Below are positions 8,401-15,647 of a DNA stretch of 32,328 bases, one piece after another (within the stretch, counting starts at the first letter, position 1; each line of letters starts with the position of its first letter). This DNA comes from Stutzerimonas stutzeri. GTDB lineage: Bacteria > Pseudomonadota > Gammaproteobacteria > Pseudomonadales > Pseudomonadaceae. The notes under the pieces were generated by a model, which did no database searches, had not been told where the DNA came from, and saw only the letters and a program-made list of their open reading frames with translations. The DNA lies in contig NZ_JXXD01000103.1 of the NCBI RefSeq assembly GCF_000935215.1, forward strand, positions 1 through 32,328, given 5' to 3'. The position numbers and the translations under genes were made by a program.

Positions 8401-10294
8401 CGTTGATCTCCAGCAGGTCGATTTCCAGACCTTCGGCATAAGTGAAGGCGAAGTCGTGTATCCAGTACTCGCGGCCGCTGCGGTCACGCAACCGAAACGG
8501 AAACTCGCCGAGCACCCGCAGCCCCAGGTTCTCCATGATCGGCAGGATGTCCGACAGCGGCAGCGGTGTATTCAGGTGGTAGAGCTTGCAGTGCAGGCGG
8601 TTCTCTTCAGCCGTGATCGGCTGATAGAAGCTCATCACCAGCGGGCGTTCCTCGCTGAGGTCGAGCACATGCTGCATGTCGACGGTGGCCGATTGCGGCG
8701 AGAAGCGCTCGCGGTAGCCGGCCGGGAAACCTTTCGGAAACTCGCTGAGCAGATGGGTGCCCCTGGCCTCGCCGAAGCGCTCGACCACCAGGCTCTGGTA
8801 ATCGTCCTGCCAGGTACGGCAGGCCTGCAGCACTTCCTGCTCCAGGCGCACCGTATCCACCTGCAGCGCGCGACTGGGGTCCAGACGCAGGATGAACTGC
8901 ACGCGCGTCAGCACCGATTCGGAGAAATAGGTGGAGAACTCGCAGTCGCTGGCTTCGAGCCGCTCCTGCAGCACCTGCTGGATTTTCAGCCGTGTCTCGG
9001 TGGAGTAACTGTCACGCGGTACGTACACCAGGCAGTAGCAGAAACGCCGATAGGGGTCGAAACGCAGGAACAGCCGCAGCCGATTGCGTTCCTGGATCTG
9101 CACGATGGCGATGGCGTTTTCGAACAGCTCGTCGATCGGCGCCTGGAACAGCTCGTCACGCGGCAGCACCTCGAGAACCTGCACCAGCTCCTTGGCCAGA
9201 TGCGCGGAGCTGCCGAAATTGGCGCGCTGCACGACCGTCTCGACCTTGCTGCGGATGAACGGGATGCGTCGCACGCTCTGGGTGTAGACCGACGAGGTGA
9301 ACAGGCCGAGGAAGCGGCATTCGCGAACCACCCGCCGCTCGTCATCGAATTCACGCACCGAGACGAAGTCAGGGTAAGCCGGACGGTGCACGCGACTGGG
9401 CATGGCCGCCTTGGCGAACGACAGCAGCAGCGGCTCACGCAGGTAGCTGACCGATTGGGCGGTGAGCGATTGCTCCTCCTCGGAAAGCCCGGTGCGCATG
9501 CTGCGCGACAGACCCAGCAGCGAGCTTTCGTCATAGACGATGCGCCCGCCCTCGGCCTGTTCCTGCACGGAGAACTCTTCGTAGCCGAGGAAGGTGAAAT
9601 GGTCGTCCGCCAGCCAGCGCATGAAGTCGCGAATCTCGTCCAGCTCGTCGCCGTTGATGCTCAGGTTGACCTGCTCCAGACGCCCTTGCAGCTCGACCGC
9701 CTTGCCCTTCATCGCCGCAAAGTCACCCACCACCTGACGCACATCAGCCAGCACACCCAGCAGTGACTGCTCGAGCTCGCGCAGGGCCGTCGGACTGGCG
9801 CAGCGATCGATCTCGACGAAGATCAACGATTCGGCGTGGCTGTCAGCGGCGCGCTCGTCCTTGGGCAGCAACTCCAACAAGCTGCCGTCGGCCCCGCGAC
9901 GCACCTGCAGCACGCTGGTTTGCAGGGTATGGATGCTGTAGCCGCGGCGCGTCAGCTCCATGCGCACTGAATCGACCAGGAACGGCATGTCCGGATGCAG
10001 CACCTCGACCACGCTGTGGGTCGATTGCCAGCCGTGCTTCTCGAAGTCGGGGTTGAATACCTGCACCTCGGGTTTGGCGGGATCGAAGCGCTCCAGCAGG
10101 CGCCAGCTGGCCAGTGTCGAGCCGACCAGATCGCTCATGCGCCGTTCGGTGAGTTCGGGCAGCGCGACGATGCCGAAGAACTGTTCGGCGAACAGGCTCA
10201 GTTGCGGCAGGATTTTCGGGTCTACGTGTTGCGCTAACGCTGTCTGCAATTGCTGCTGAAAGTCGGCCTTGCTGGCCGCTGAAAAGAACGCCAT
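5444..10294 (-). CDS. gdhB: NAD-specific glutamate dehydrogenase, 180-kDa class
   Basis: Catabolic enzyme that oxidises glutamate to 2-oxoglutarate and ammonium with NAD. At 1616 aa it matches the large (about 1600-1650 aa) GDH class known from Pseudomonas aeruginosa GdhB. The N-terminal half carries the long regulatory region of ACT-like domains. The central catalytic part starts near residue 800 with LRWSDREEDYRTE and VPGGAKGGFVPRR (lysine about residue 851), then KGTASFSDIANGIA and GDMAGDVFGNGLL (dinucleotide-binding region). A long helical C-terminal domain follows. GGAG six bases before the ATG (complement of 10301-10304) supports the start. It is divergent from the moxR/bat operon. In P. 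aeruginosa gdhB also neighbours a moxR-type operon, so the order is ancestral. Confidence 0.97.
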   Translation of the reverse strand: MAFFSAASKADFQQQLQTALAQHVDPKILPQLSLFAEQFFGIVALPELTERRMSDLVGSTLASWRLLERFDPAKPEVQVFNPDFEKHGWQSTHSVVEVLHPDMPFLVDSVRMELTRRGYSIHTLQTSVLQVRRGADGSLLELLPKDERAADSHAESLIFVEIDRCASPTALRELEQSLLGVLADVRQVVGDFAAMKGKAVELQGRLEQVNLSINGDELDEIRDFMRWLADDHFTFLGYEEFSVQEQAEGGRIVYDESSLLGLSRSMRTGLSEEEQSLTAQSVSYLREPLLLSFAKAAMPSRVHRPAYPDFVSVREFDDERRVVRECRFLGLFTSSVYTQSVRRIPFIRSKVETVVQRANFGSSAHLAKELVQVLEVLPRDELFQAPIDELFENAIAIVQIQERNRLRLFLRFDPYRRFCYCLVYVPRDSYSTETRLKIQQVLQERLEASDCEFSTYFSESVLTRVQFILRLDPSRALQVDTVRLEQEVLQACRTWQDDYQSLVVERFGEARGTHLLSEFPKGFPAGYRERFSPQSATVDMQHVLDLSEERPLVMSFYQPITAEENRLHCKLYHLNTPLPLSDILPIMENLGLRVLGEFPFRLRDRSGREYWIHDFAFTYAEGLEIDLLEINEALQDAFIHIYGGFAENDGFNRLVLTAGLAWREVALLRAYARYLKQIRMGFDLGYIASALLNHTDIARELVRLFKMRFYLARKLGDEDLADKQQRLEQAILTALDEVAVLNEDRILRRYLALIQATLRTNFYQPDANGKPKSYFSFKLDPRAIPEMPRPAPMYEIFVYSPRVEGVHLRGGKVARGGLRWSDREEDYRTEVLGLVKAQQVKNAVIVPGGAKGGFVPRRLPTSGTRDDIQAEAIACYRIFISGLLDITDNLHEGQVVPPANVLRYDGDDPYLVVAADKGTASFSDIANGIAAEYDFWLGDAFASGGSAGYDHKKMGITARGAWVSVQRHFRERGINVQTDVISVIGIGDMAGDVFGNGLLMSETLQLVAAFNHLHIFIDPNPDPARSFIERKRLFDLPRSSWTDYDVSLISEGGGIFPRSAKRVAITPQMKERFAIEADQLTPAELIHALLKAPVDLLWNGGIGTYVKSGGESHAEVGDKANDAVRVNGADLRAKVVGEGGNLGMTQLGRVEYALHGGSSNTDFIDNAGGVDCSDHEVNIKILLNEVVSAGDMTAKQRDQLLFEMTDAVAELVLQNNYKQTQALSQAQHRSRERAAEYVRLINALEAAGQLDRALEFLPSDDALTERASIGKGLTRPELSVLISYSKIELKKALLDSRVPDDDYLAREMESAFPQQLSERFHDAMLQHRLKREIVATQIANDLVNNMGITFVQRLNEATGMSAANVAGAYVIVRDIFHLPHWFRQIEALDHKVPAELQLALMDELMRLGRRATRWFLRNRRSELDAARDVAHFGPRVAALGLKLDELLQGSTRDRWQERYKRYTEAGVPELLARMVAGTSHLYTLLPILEAADETGQVPALVAATYFAVGGALELPWYLQLLTNLPVANNWQALARESFRDDLDSQQRSITVSVLQMENGPEAISERVDAWLSQRPVLMERWRSMLAELRGASGTDYAIYAVASRELQGLAQSVGHG

Positions 10295-10396
10295 GTATGG
10301 CTCCGCTTGGCTTGCTGGGGAAAGAGACGTCGGTAGTGACTGACGGCACAGGTCGAAGGTTCAAGGTTAGTCTAGTCGAGGGTTAATGCAGTAAAG

Positions 10397-10412
10397 TGGC
10401 GCTTCTCCTGCA
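10397..10412 (+). promoter_or_regulatory. Weak sigma-54-like promoter match before the moxR/bat operon
   Basis: TGGCGC, five bases, CTGCA, with GG and GC 12 bases apart. The A of the -24 box is replaced by G and the first T of the -12 box by C. The match overlaps a perfect palindrome at 10411-10426. A start near 10423 would leave a leader of about 80 bases before moxR. This could be a chance match in G+C-rich DNA. Confidence 0.25.
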
Positions 10413-10426
10413 GTCGCCTGCGACTG
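10411..10426. repeat. Perfect palindrome in the gdhB-moxR divergent region
   Basis: CAGTCGC, two bases, GCGACTG: 7-bp arms, fully symmetric. The 2-base spacer is too short for a comfortable RNA hairpin, which favours a binding site for a dimeric regulator. Nothing identifies the regulator. Confidence 0.5.
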
Positions 10427-10430
10427 TCTG

Positions 10431-10450
10431 TAGCAGCCAATAGCAGCCGG
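10431..10450. repeat. Tandem TAGCAGCC repeat, 10-base period
   Basis: TAGCAGCC occurs at 10431-10438 and again at 10441-10448, exactly one helical turn apart, between the palindrome and moxR. This spacing is common for cooperative operator half-sites but also arises by simple duplication. Confidence 0.4.
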
Positions 10451-10504
10451 CGTCTCTGCCCGCCGCGCCAGCCGATTTGCCGCCCACCTGGAAGACTCGA
10501 AACG

Positions 10505-11464
10505 ATGGATCACCGTGAATCGATAATCGCGCTGCGACAGTTCCTGTCCACCCAGATCCTGGGGCAGGAACGGCTGATCGAACGCCTGCTGATCGCCCTG
10601 CTCGCCGACGGCCACATGCTCGTCGAAGGGGCGCCGGGCCTGGCCAAGACCCGGGCCATCAAGGAGCTCGCCGAAGGCCTGGAGGCGGAGTTCCATCGAA
10701 TCCAGTTCACCCCCGACCTACTGCCCGCCGACATCACCGGTACCGAAATCTATCGCCCGGAGACCGGCAGCTTCGTCTTCCAGCAGGGGCCTATCTTCCA
10801 CAACCTGGTGCTCGCGGACGAAATCAATCGCGCGCCGGCCAAGGTGCAATCGGCGCTGCTCGAAGCCATGGCCGAGCGCCAGGTCAGCGTCGGCCGCAGC
10901 ACCTATGACCTGCCGCCGCTGTTTCTGGTGATGGCGACACAGAACCCGATCGAGCAGGAAGGCACCTACCCCCTGCCCGAAGCACAGCTCGACCGCTTCC
11001 TGCTGCACGTGAAGATCGGCTTCCCCGACGCCTCGGTGGAACGACGCATCCTGCAGCAGGCCCGTGGCGAGGCGATCAATGGCGAGGCGGCGCCGGAACA
11101 TCGGGTCAGCCAGCAGGCGATCTTCGCCGCGCGCAAGGACATCCTCGGCCTGTACATGGCCGATGCGGTGGAGGAATACCTGGTGCAGCTGGTCATGGCC
11201 ACGCGTACCCCGGCCAAGTTCGATGCCGAACTGGCCGAATGGATAGCCTATGGTGCGAGTCCGCGCGGTTCGATCTCGCTGGATCGCTGCGCCCGTGCCC
11301 ATGCCTGGCTGGCCGGACGCGATTTCGTCAGCCCCGAGGACATACAGGCGATGCTTTTCGATGTACTGCGTCACCGCCTGATTCTCTCCTTCGAGGCAGA
11401 AGCCGCCGGCATTGATCAGGATCGGGTCATCCAGCGCATTCTCGACGTGGTAGCGGTGGCCTGA
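10505..11464 (+). CDS. MoxR-family AAA+ ATPase
   Basis: A 319-aa cytoplasmic AAA+ ATPase of the MoxR group, thought to act as a chaperone that matures or activates VWA-domain partners encoded beside it. Walker A is GAPGLAKT at residues 42-49 (K48). Walker B is LVLADE, with D105-E106, followed by the MoxR-typical INRAPAKVQSALLEAM. The sensor-1 region is MATQNPIEQEGTY. A C-terminal lid completes the usual length. It is the first gene of a six-gene operon with overlapping junctions; its TGA overlaps the next ATG by one base. The client is presumably one of the two VWA proteins downstream (inference). Confidence 0.95.
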   Translation: MDHRESIIALRQFLSTQILGQERLIERLLIALLADGHMLVEGAPGLAKTRAIKELAEGLEAEFHRIQFTPDLLPADITGTEIYRPETGSFVFQQGPIFHNLVLADEINRAPAKVQSALLEAMAERQVSVGRSTYDLPPLFLVMATQNPIEQEGTYPLPEAQLDRFLLHVKIGFPDASVERRILQQARGEAINGEAAPEHRVSQQAIFAARKDILGLYMADAVEEYLVQLVMATRTPAKFDAELAEWIAYGASPRGSISLDRCARAHAWLAGRDFVSPEDIQAMLFDVLRHRLILSFEAEAAGIDQDRVIQRILDVVAVA

Positions 11465-12423
11465 TGCAAGCGCAGGCTTCCGCCGGGCAGCCAGCCGAGC
11501 AGGGCTCCGGTATCCGTGTGAGCCTGGCCGAACTCATCGACATGCGTCATCGCGTCCGTGAAGTACCGCTGTTCTCCACACCGCACCGCCGCAGCCCGCT
11601 GGTCGGGCTGCATCATTCCAAGCTGCGCGGGCGTGGTGTGGATTTCGACCAGGTCCGCATCTATCAGCCTGGTGACGACGTGCGCACCATCGACTGGCGC
11701 GTCACCGCACGCACCCAGGAGCCGCACACCAAGCTGTTCCATGAAGAACGCGAGCGGCCGATCTATATCGTGGTCGAGCAGAGCCCGCGATTGTTCTTCG
11801 GCAGCGGCCGACTGTTCAAGTCGGTGCTGGCGGCGCAGGCGGCGAGCCTGATCGGCTGGGCGGCGCTCAGCCACAATGATCGGGTTGGCGGGCTGGTGTT
11901 CGGCGATGAGCGTCAGGAAATCAAGCCACGGCGCAGCAAGCAGAGCCTGCTGCAGCTGCTGGATCGCGTCACCCGCGCCAACAATCGCCTGCAGCCAGAC
12001 AACCCGATCGACCCCGACGCTTTCAGCATGGCCCTGCGCCGGGCACGGGAAGTGCTGCGTCCGGGCAGTCTGTCGGTGATTCTCTGCGACGAGCGCACCC
12101 TCACCGATGCCGCCGAGCAGCAGCTCAGCCTGCTCGCGCGCCATGTCGACCTGCTGTTGCTGCCGCTGTTCGATCCACTGGATCACGCCCTGCCCGCAGC
12201 CGGCCTGCTGCGCTTCAGCGAAGGCAATGCGCGGCTTGAACTGGATACCCAGGATGCGGATCTGCGTCAGCGCTACCGCGAGCAGGGCGAGGCGCGAAGC
12301 GCCCGCTGGCAGCGTCTGGCCGATCGCCTGCGGGTGCCGCTGATGCCGCTGGATACCCAGCACGATCTGGTCGAGCAGTTGCGCGAGCACCTGAGCGTCC
12401 GCCATCCGAGCGCACGGCGATGA
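11464..12423 (+). CDS. DUF58 domain protein of the Bat operon
   Basis: A 319-aa DUF58 protein, the standard second gene of MoxR operons; DUF58 has a VWA-like fold of unclear biochemical role. The diagnostic DUF58 segment is RIYQPGDDVRTIDWRVTAR at about residues 65-83, with the preceding GRGVDFDQV. A Rossmann-like region with IYIVVEQSPRLFFGS follows. No signal peptide or membrane helix is evident, unlike the longer membrane-anchored DUF58 proteins, so it is probably cytoplasmic. It overlaps moxR by one base and the next gene by four (ATGA), implying translational coupling. Confidence 0.93.
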   Translation: MQAQASAGQPAEQGSGIRVSLAELIDMRHRVREVPLFSTPHRRSPLVGLHHSKLRGRGVDFDQVRIYQPGDDVRTIDWRVTARTQEPHTKLFHEERERPIYIVVEQSPRLFFGSGRLFKSVLAAQAASLIGWAALSHNDRVGGLVFGDERQEIKPRRSKQSLLQLLDRVTRANNRLQPDNPIDPDAFSMALRRAREVLRPGSLSVILCDERTLTDAAEQQLSLLARHVDLLLLPLFDPLDHALPAAGLLRFSEGNARLELDTQDADLRQRYREQGEARSARWQRLADRLRVPLMPLDTQHDLVEQLREHLSVRHPSARR

Positions 12424-12914
12424 ATCCGCTCGATCAACTGGCTCCGCTGATCAGCCCCGAGCCGATCAGCTGGTGGCCTCCAGCGCCGGGCTGGTGGCTG
12501 CTCGGCCTGGCGCTGCTGATGGCGCTTGGCTTGCTCTGGCGACTTCGTCACCGGCTGCTCAGGCGCAAGCCCCATGTGCAGCCGGAGCCACCGCTGGAGC
12601 CGCAGCGTCAGGAGGCGCTCATCGAGCTTTCGCGCTTGAGCAAACCCTACGGCGGGCAACCGGCCAGCCAGTGGCTGCAACAGCTCAATGGGCTGCTCAA
12701 GCGGCTCTGTCGCATTCGTTACCCCAACGACCACCCGCACACGCTCAGTGGGCGCGCGTGGCTGGCCTTTCTCGACAACCGCTGCCCTGCCGCCGGGCTG
12801 ACCCGCTGGATGATTCTCGTCGAAGGTGCCTACCGGGCCGAGTGCCGCCTCGACGACAAGGCCATCGACGGGCTCGAACAGGCCGTTGACATCTGGATCC
12901 GCAAGCATGTTTGA
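12420..12914 (+). CDS. DUF4381 single-pass membrane protein
   Basis: A 164-aa protein of the DUF4381 family, found between the DUF58 and VWA genes in gammaproteobacterial Bat-type operons; function unknown. One strong membrane helix (WWLLGLALLMALGLLWRL, residues about 22-40) is followed by a positive stretch (RHRLLRRKP) that should stay in the cytoplasm. The remaining 120 residues form a soluble helical domain with ...LSGRAWLAFLDNRC..., typical of the family. Its start overlaps the DUF58 stop by four bases, and its end overlaps the VWA start by eight. Confidence 0.88.
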   Translation: MNPLDQLAPLISPEPISWWPPAPGWWLLGLALLMALGLLWRLRHRLLRRKPHVQPEPPLEPQRQEALIELSRLSKPYGGQPASQWLQQLNGLLKRLCRIRYPNDHPHTLSGRAWLAFLDNRCPAAGLTRWMILVEGAYRAECRLDDKAIDGLEQAVDIWIRKHV

Positions 12915-13926
12915 AGTGGCCTGGCCCTGGGTCTTCCTGCTGCTACCGCTGCCCTGGCTGCTGCGCGCACTGCTGCCGCCGGCCGATAGCGGCGAAGCCG
13001 CGCTGAAGGTCAGCTTCCTCGACGAACTGCAGCAGCTGTCCGGCCGGCGCGCGCGTGTCGCCCTGCCCGCCTGGCGCCAGCAACTGCCCTACCTGACCAT
13101 CTGGCTGTTGCTGCTGTTCGCCGCAGCACGCCCCCAGTGGCTGGGTGAACCACTGCCGCTGCCCACCAGCGGCCGCGATCTGCTGCTGGCAGTGGACGTC
13201 TCCGGCTCGATGGATTACCCCGACATGCAGTGGCAGGACGAGGAGCTGACGCGGCTGGAACTGGTCAAGGTGCTGCTCGGCGACTTCATCGAGGAGCGTC
13301 GTGGCGATCGCGTCGGCCTGATTCTCTTCGGCAGCAAGGCCTATCTGCAGGCGCCACTGACCTTCGATCGCCACACCGTGCGAGTCTGGCTGGACGAAGC
13401 CTGGGTTGGCATCGCCGGCAGCAACACTGCGATAGGGGACGCCATCGGCCTGGCGGTTAAACGCCTCAGGGAGCGACCGGCGAACAGTCGTGTGCTGGTA
13501 CTGATCACCGACGGTGCCAACAACGGTGGCGAAATCGAGCCGCTGCTGGCGGCCTCGCTGGCCGCCGAAGAAGGCGTGCGGGTCCACACCATCGGCATCG
13601 GCGCCTTGCCGGAAGAAGGTGGCGTGCTCAGCCGCTTCGGTTTCAACCCTGGCCTGGACCTCGACGAGCTGACTCTGCGCGCCATTTCCGAGCAAACCGG
13701 CGGTGAGTATTTCCGCGCCTCGTCGAGCGCAGAGCTGAAGGCGATCGGCGATACGCTGGATCGTCTCGAGCCGGCAGCGCAGCAACCAGCCCAGGCCCGT
13801 GTGGCCGAGGCCCTGTACATCTGGCCGCTGTCGGCGGCTTTGCTGATCAGCCTGCTGATGGTCGCGGCCAGCCTGTGGAGTGCACAGTTGCAACGCCTGG
13901 CCTGGCGACGGGAGCAGCGCCGATGA
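12907..13926 (+). CDS. VWA-domain membrane protein (BatA-like)
   Basis: A 339-aa inner-membrane protein with a von Willebrand factor A domain. Layout: N-terminal membrane helices (FEVAWPWVFLLLPLPWLL and a second near residues 60-75), the VWA domain with an intact MIDAS metal site DVSGS at residues 97-101 and the GLILFGSKAY and LITDGANNGG strands, and a C-terminal membrane helix at about 304-328. ATG 12907 was chosen because it opens directly on the first helix; the longer frame from 12826 overlaps the previous gene by 89 bases. It is the likely partner of MoxR. In Bacteroides the homologous operon affects aerotolerance, but the role in pseudomonads is not settled. Confidence 0.93.
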   Translation: MFEVAWPWVFLLLPLPWLLRALLPPADSGEAALKVSFLDELQQLSGRRARVALPAWRQQLPYLTIWLLLLFAAARPQWLGEPLPLPTSGRDLLLAVDVSGSMDYPDMQWQDEELTRLELVKVLLGDFIEERRGDRVGLILFGSKAYLQAPLTFDRHTVRVWLDEAWVGIAGSNTAIGDAIGLAVKRLRERPANSRVLVLITDGANNGGEIEPLLAASLAAEEGVRVHTIGIGALPEEGGVLSRFGFNPGLDLDELTLRAISEQTGGEYFRASSSAELKAIGDTLDRLEPAAQQPAQARVAEALYIWPLSAALLISLLMVAASLWSAQLQRLAWRREQRR

Positions 13927-15647
13927 GCGAACTGCTACCCCATCTGTTGCGGCCATACTGGCTGCTCATCCTGCCGCTACTGATCTGGCTGCTGTGGCGG
14001 CTCTGGCATCGGCAGTTGCAGGTCGGGCGCTGGCAGCGTCTTCTGCCGGAAGCCTTTCATGCCGCCTTGCTGACCCGTGGCCGACTGCGCCACAGTCGCC
14101 TGCCCTGGCTGGTGCTGGGCCTGGCCTGGCTGCTGGCGGTCATCGCATTGCTCGGGCCCAGCTGGCAACGCTTCGAACAGTCGAGCATGAAGCGCAGCGA
14201 TCCCCTGGTGGTGCTGCTGGAACTCACGCCATCGATGCTCGCCAGCGACGCACCACCCACTCGCCTGGAACAGGCCAAGCGCAAGCTGCTGGATCTGCTC
14301 GAGCGCCGGCAGGACGTACAGACCGCCGTCGTGGTATTCGCCGGCAGCGCCCACACCGTGGTGCCGCTATCCGATGACCTGGCGACCACCCGCAACCTCC
14401 TCGACGCCCTGCACCCGACGCTGATGCCCGAGCAGGGCCAGCGCGCGGACCTTGCCGTGGCCAAAGGCCTCGCCCTGCTCGAGCAGGCTGGCCTGGGGCG
14501 CGGGCGCTTGCTGCTGATCGGCAGCAGCCTGGACGAGCACGAACGCAGCGCCATCGTCACGCTGATGGAGGGCAGAAACGAGCAACTGCTGATACTCGGC
14601 GTCGGCACCGAACAAGGCGCGCCAATCGCCGGCAAGGACGGCAGTTTCATCAAGGATGCCCAAGGCGCAATCCTCATCCCGCGCCTGGACAACGCCAGAC
14701 TGCAACGCCTGGCCAACGAGCTGGGAGGGCGCTATCAGCGCGCGCGGCTGGGTGACGACGACCTGACGGCCCTCGGTCTGCTCGATCAAACTGGCACGTT
14801 GCGCCAGGACGATGAAATCACGCGGCTGGAAGCCTGGCTGGATCAGGGGCACTGGCTGCTGTTGCCACTGCTCTTGCTGGCCGCCCTCGCCGGTCGCCGC
14901 GGCTGGTTGTTCTGCCTACCGCTATTGCTGCTGCAGCCGCAGCCTGCCAATGCCTTCGAGCTACAGGATCTCTGGCTACGTCGCGATCAGCAGGGCCAAC
15001 GCCTGCTGGACGCGGAGCGGCCGGCCGAGGCCGCCGAGCGCTTCACCGATCGCCGCTGGCAGGCCACCGCCCGCTATCAGGCCGGCGACTATGCCGGCGC
15101 GGCAGAACTGTTCGCCGAAGGCAACACGGCCGCCGATCACTACAACCGTGGCAATGCCCTGGCTCGTAGCGAAGCCTTCGACGCCGCCATCGAAGCCTAT
15201 GACCAGGCGCTGGACCTGCAGCCTGATCTACAGGCGGCGCAGCGCAACAAGGCGCTGATCGAAGAGCTGCTGCGCCGCCAGCAGGAACAGCCCGAGCCCG
15301 AGCAGGAACAGAATCAGCAGGACGAGCAAACCGAAGAACCACTGCCGCAACCCGAGCAGCCGCAATCACAGGAAGCGGGCTCTGCCCATTCCCCTTCGCC
15401 GGAGGATGCCCAGGGCGAGCCGTCCAGCGAAGCCAGCGGCGCCTCGCAGCCATCGACAACCGAAGCCACGCCCGAGACCGAAGAAATGGATGGCAGCGCG
15501 GCCCAGGCGCAACACGAGGCGCTCCCCGAGCAGGAACGGCAACAGGCGATGGAGCAATGGTTGCGGCAGATTCCGGACGATCCCGGCGAGCTGCTGCGAA
15601 GGAAATTCCTCTACGAACAACGCAAGCACCAGGAAACCAATCGATGA
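13923..15647 (+). CDS. VWA-TPR fusion membrane protein (BatB/BatC-like)
   Basis: A 574-aa protein joining what are separate BatB and BatC proteins in other bacteria. Order: two N-terminal membrane helices (about residues 9-28 and 60-80), a VWA domain, a central hydrophobic segment (about 310-340), a TPR region (about 370-440, e.g. HYNRGNALARSEAFDAAIEA), and a Gln/Glu/Pro/Ser-rich low-complexity tail (about 450-560) ending in a conserved-looking basic segment. The MIDAS site is degenerate: residues 100-104 read ELTPS in place of DxSxS, so metal binding may be altered or lost. The ATG at 13923 overlaps the previous stop by four bases, and the end overlaps batD by four. Confidence 0.92.
   Translation: MSELLPHLLRPYWLLILPLLIWLLWRLWHRQLQVGRWQRLLPEAFHAALLTRGRLRHSRLPWLVLGLAWLLAVIALLGPSWQRFEQSSMKRSDPLVVLLELTPSMLASDAPPTRLEQAKRKLLDLLERRQDVQTAVVVFAGSAHTVVPLSDDLATTRNLLDALHPTLMPEQGQRADLAVAKGLALLEQAGLGRGRLLLIGSSLDEHERSAIVTLMEGRNEQLLILGVGTEQGAPIAGKDGSFIKDAQGAILIPRLDNARLQRLANELGGRYQRARLGDDDLTALGLLDQTGTLRQDDEITRLEAWLDQGHWLLLPLLLLAALAGRRGWLFCLPLLLLQPQPANAFELQDLWLRRDQQGQRLLDAERPAEAAERFTDRRWQATARYQAGDYAGAAELFAEGNTAADHYNRGNALARSEAFDAAIEAYDQALDLQPDLQAAQRNKALIEELLRRQQEQPEPEQEQNQQDEQTEEPLPQPEQPQSQEAGSAHSPSPEDAQGEPSSEASGASQPSTTEATPETEEMDGSAAQAQHEALPEQERQQAMEQWLRQIPDDPGELLRRKFLYEQRKHQETNR

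Noticed and set aside
7253-9766. 837-codon open frame on the plus strand opposite gdhB
   Set aside because: Mirror of gdhB codon bias in G+C-rich DNA; the product is His/Gln/Ala-rich with no recognisable domain, while the minus strand encodes a full-length known enzyme.
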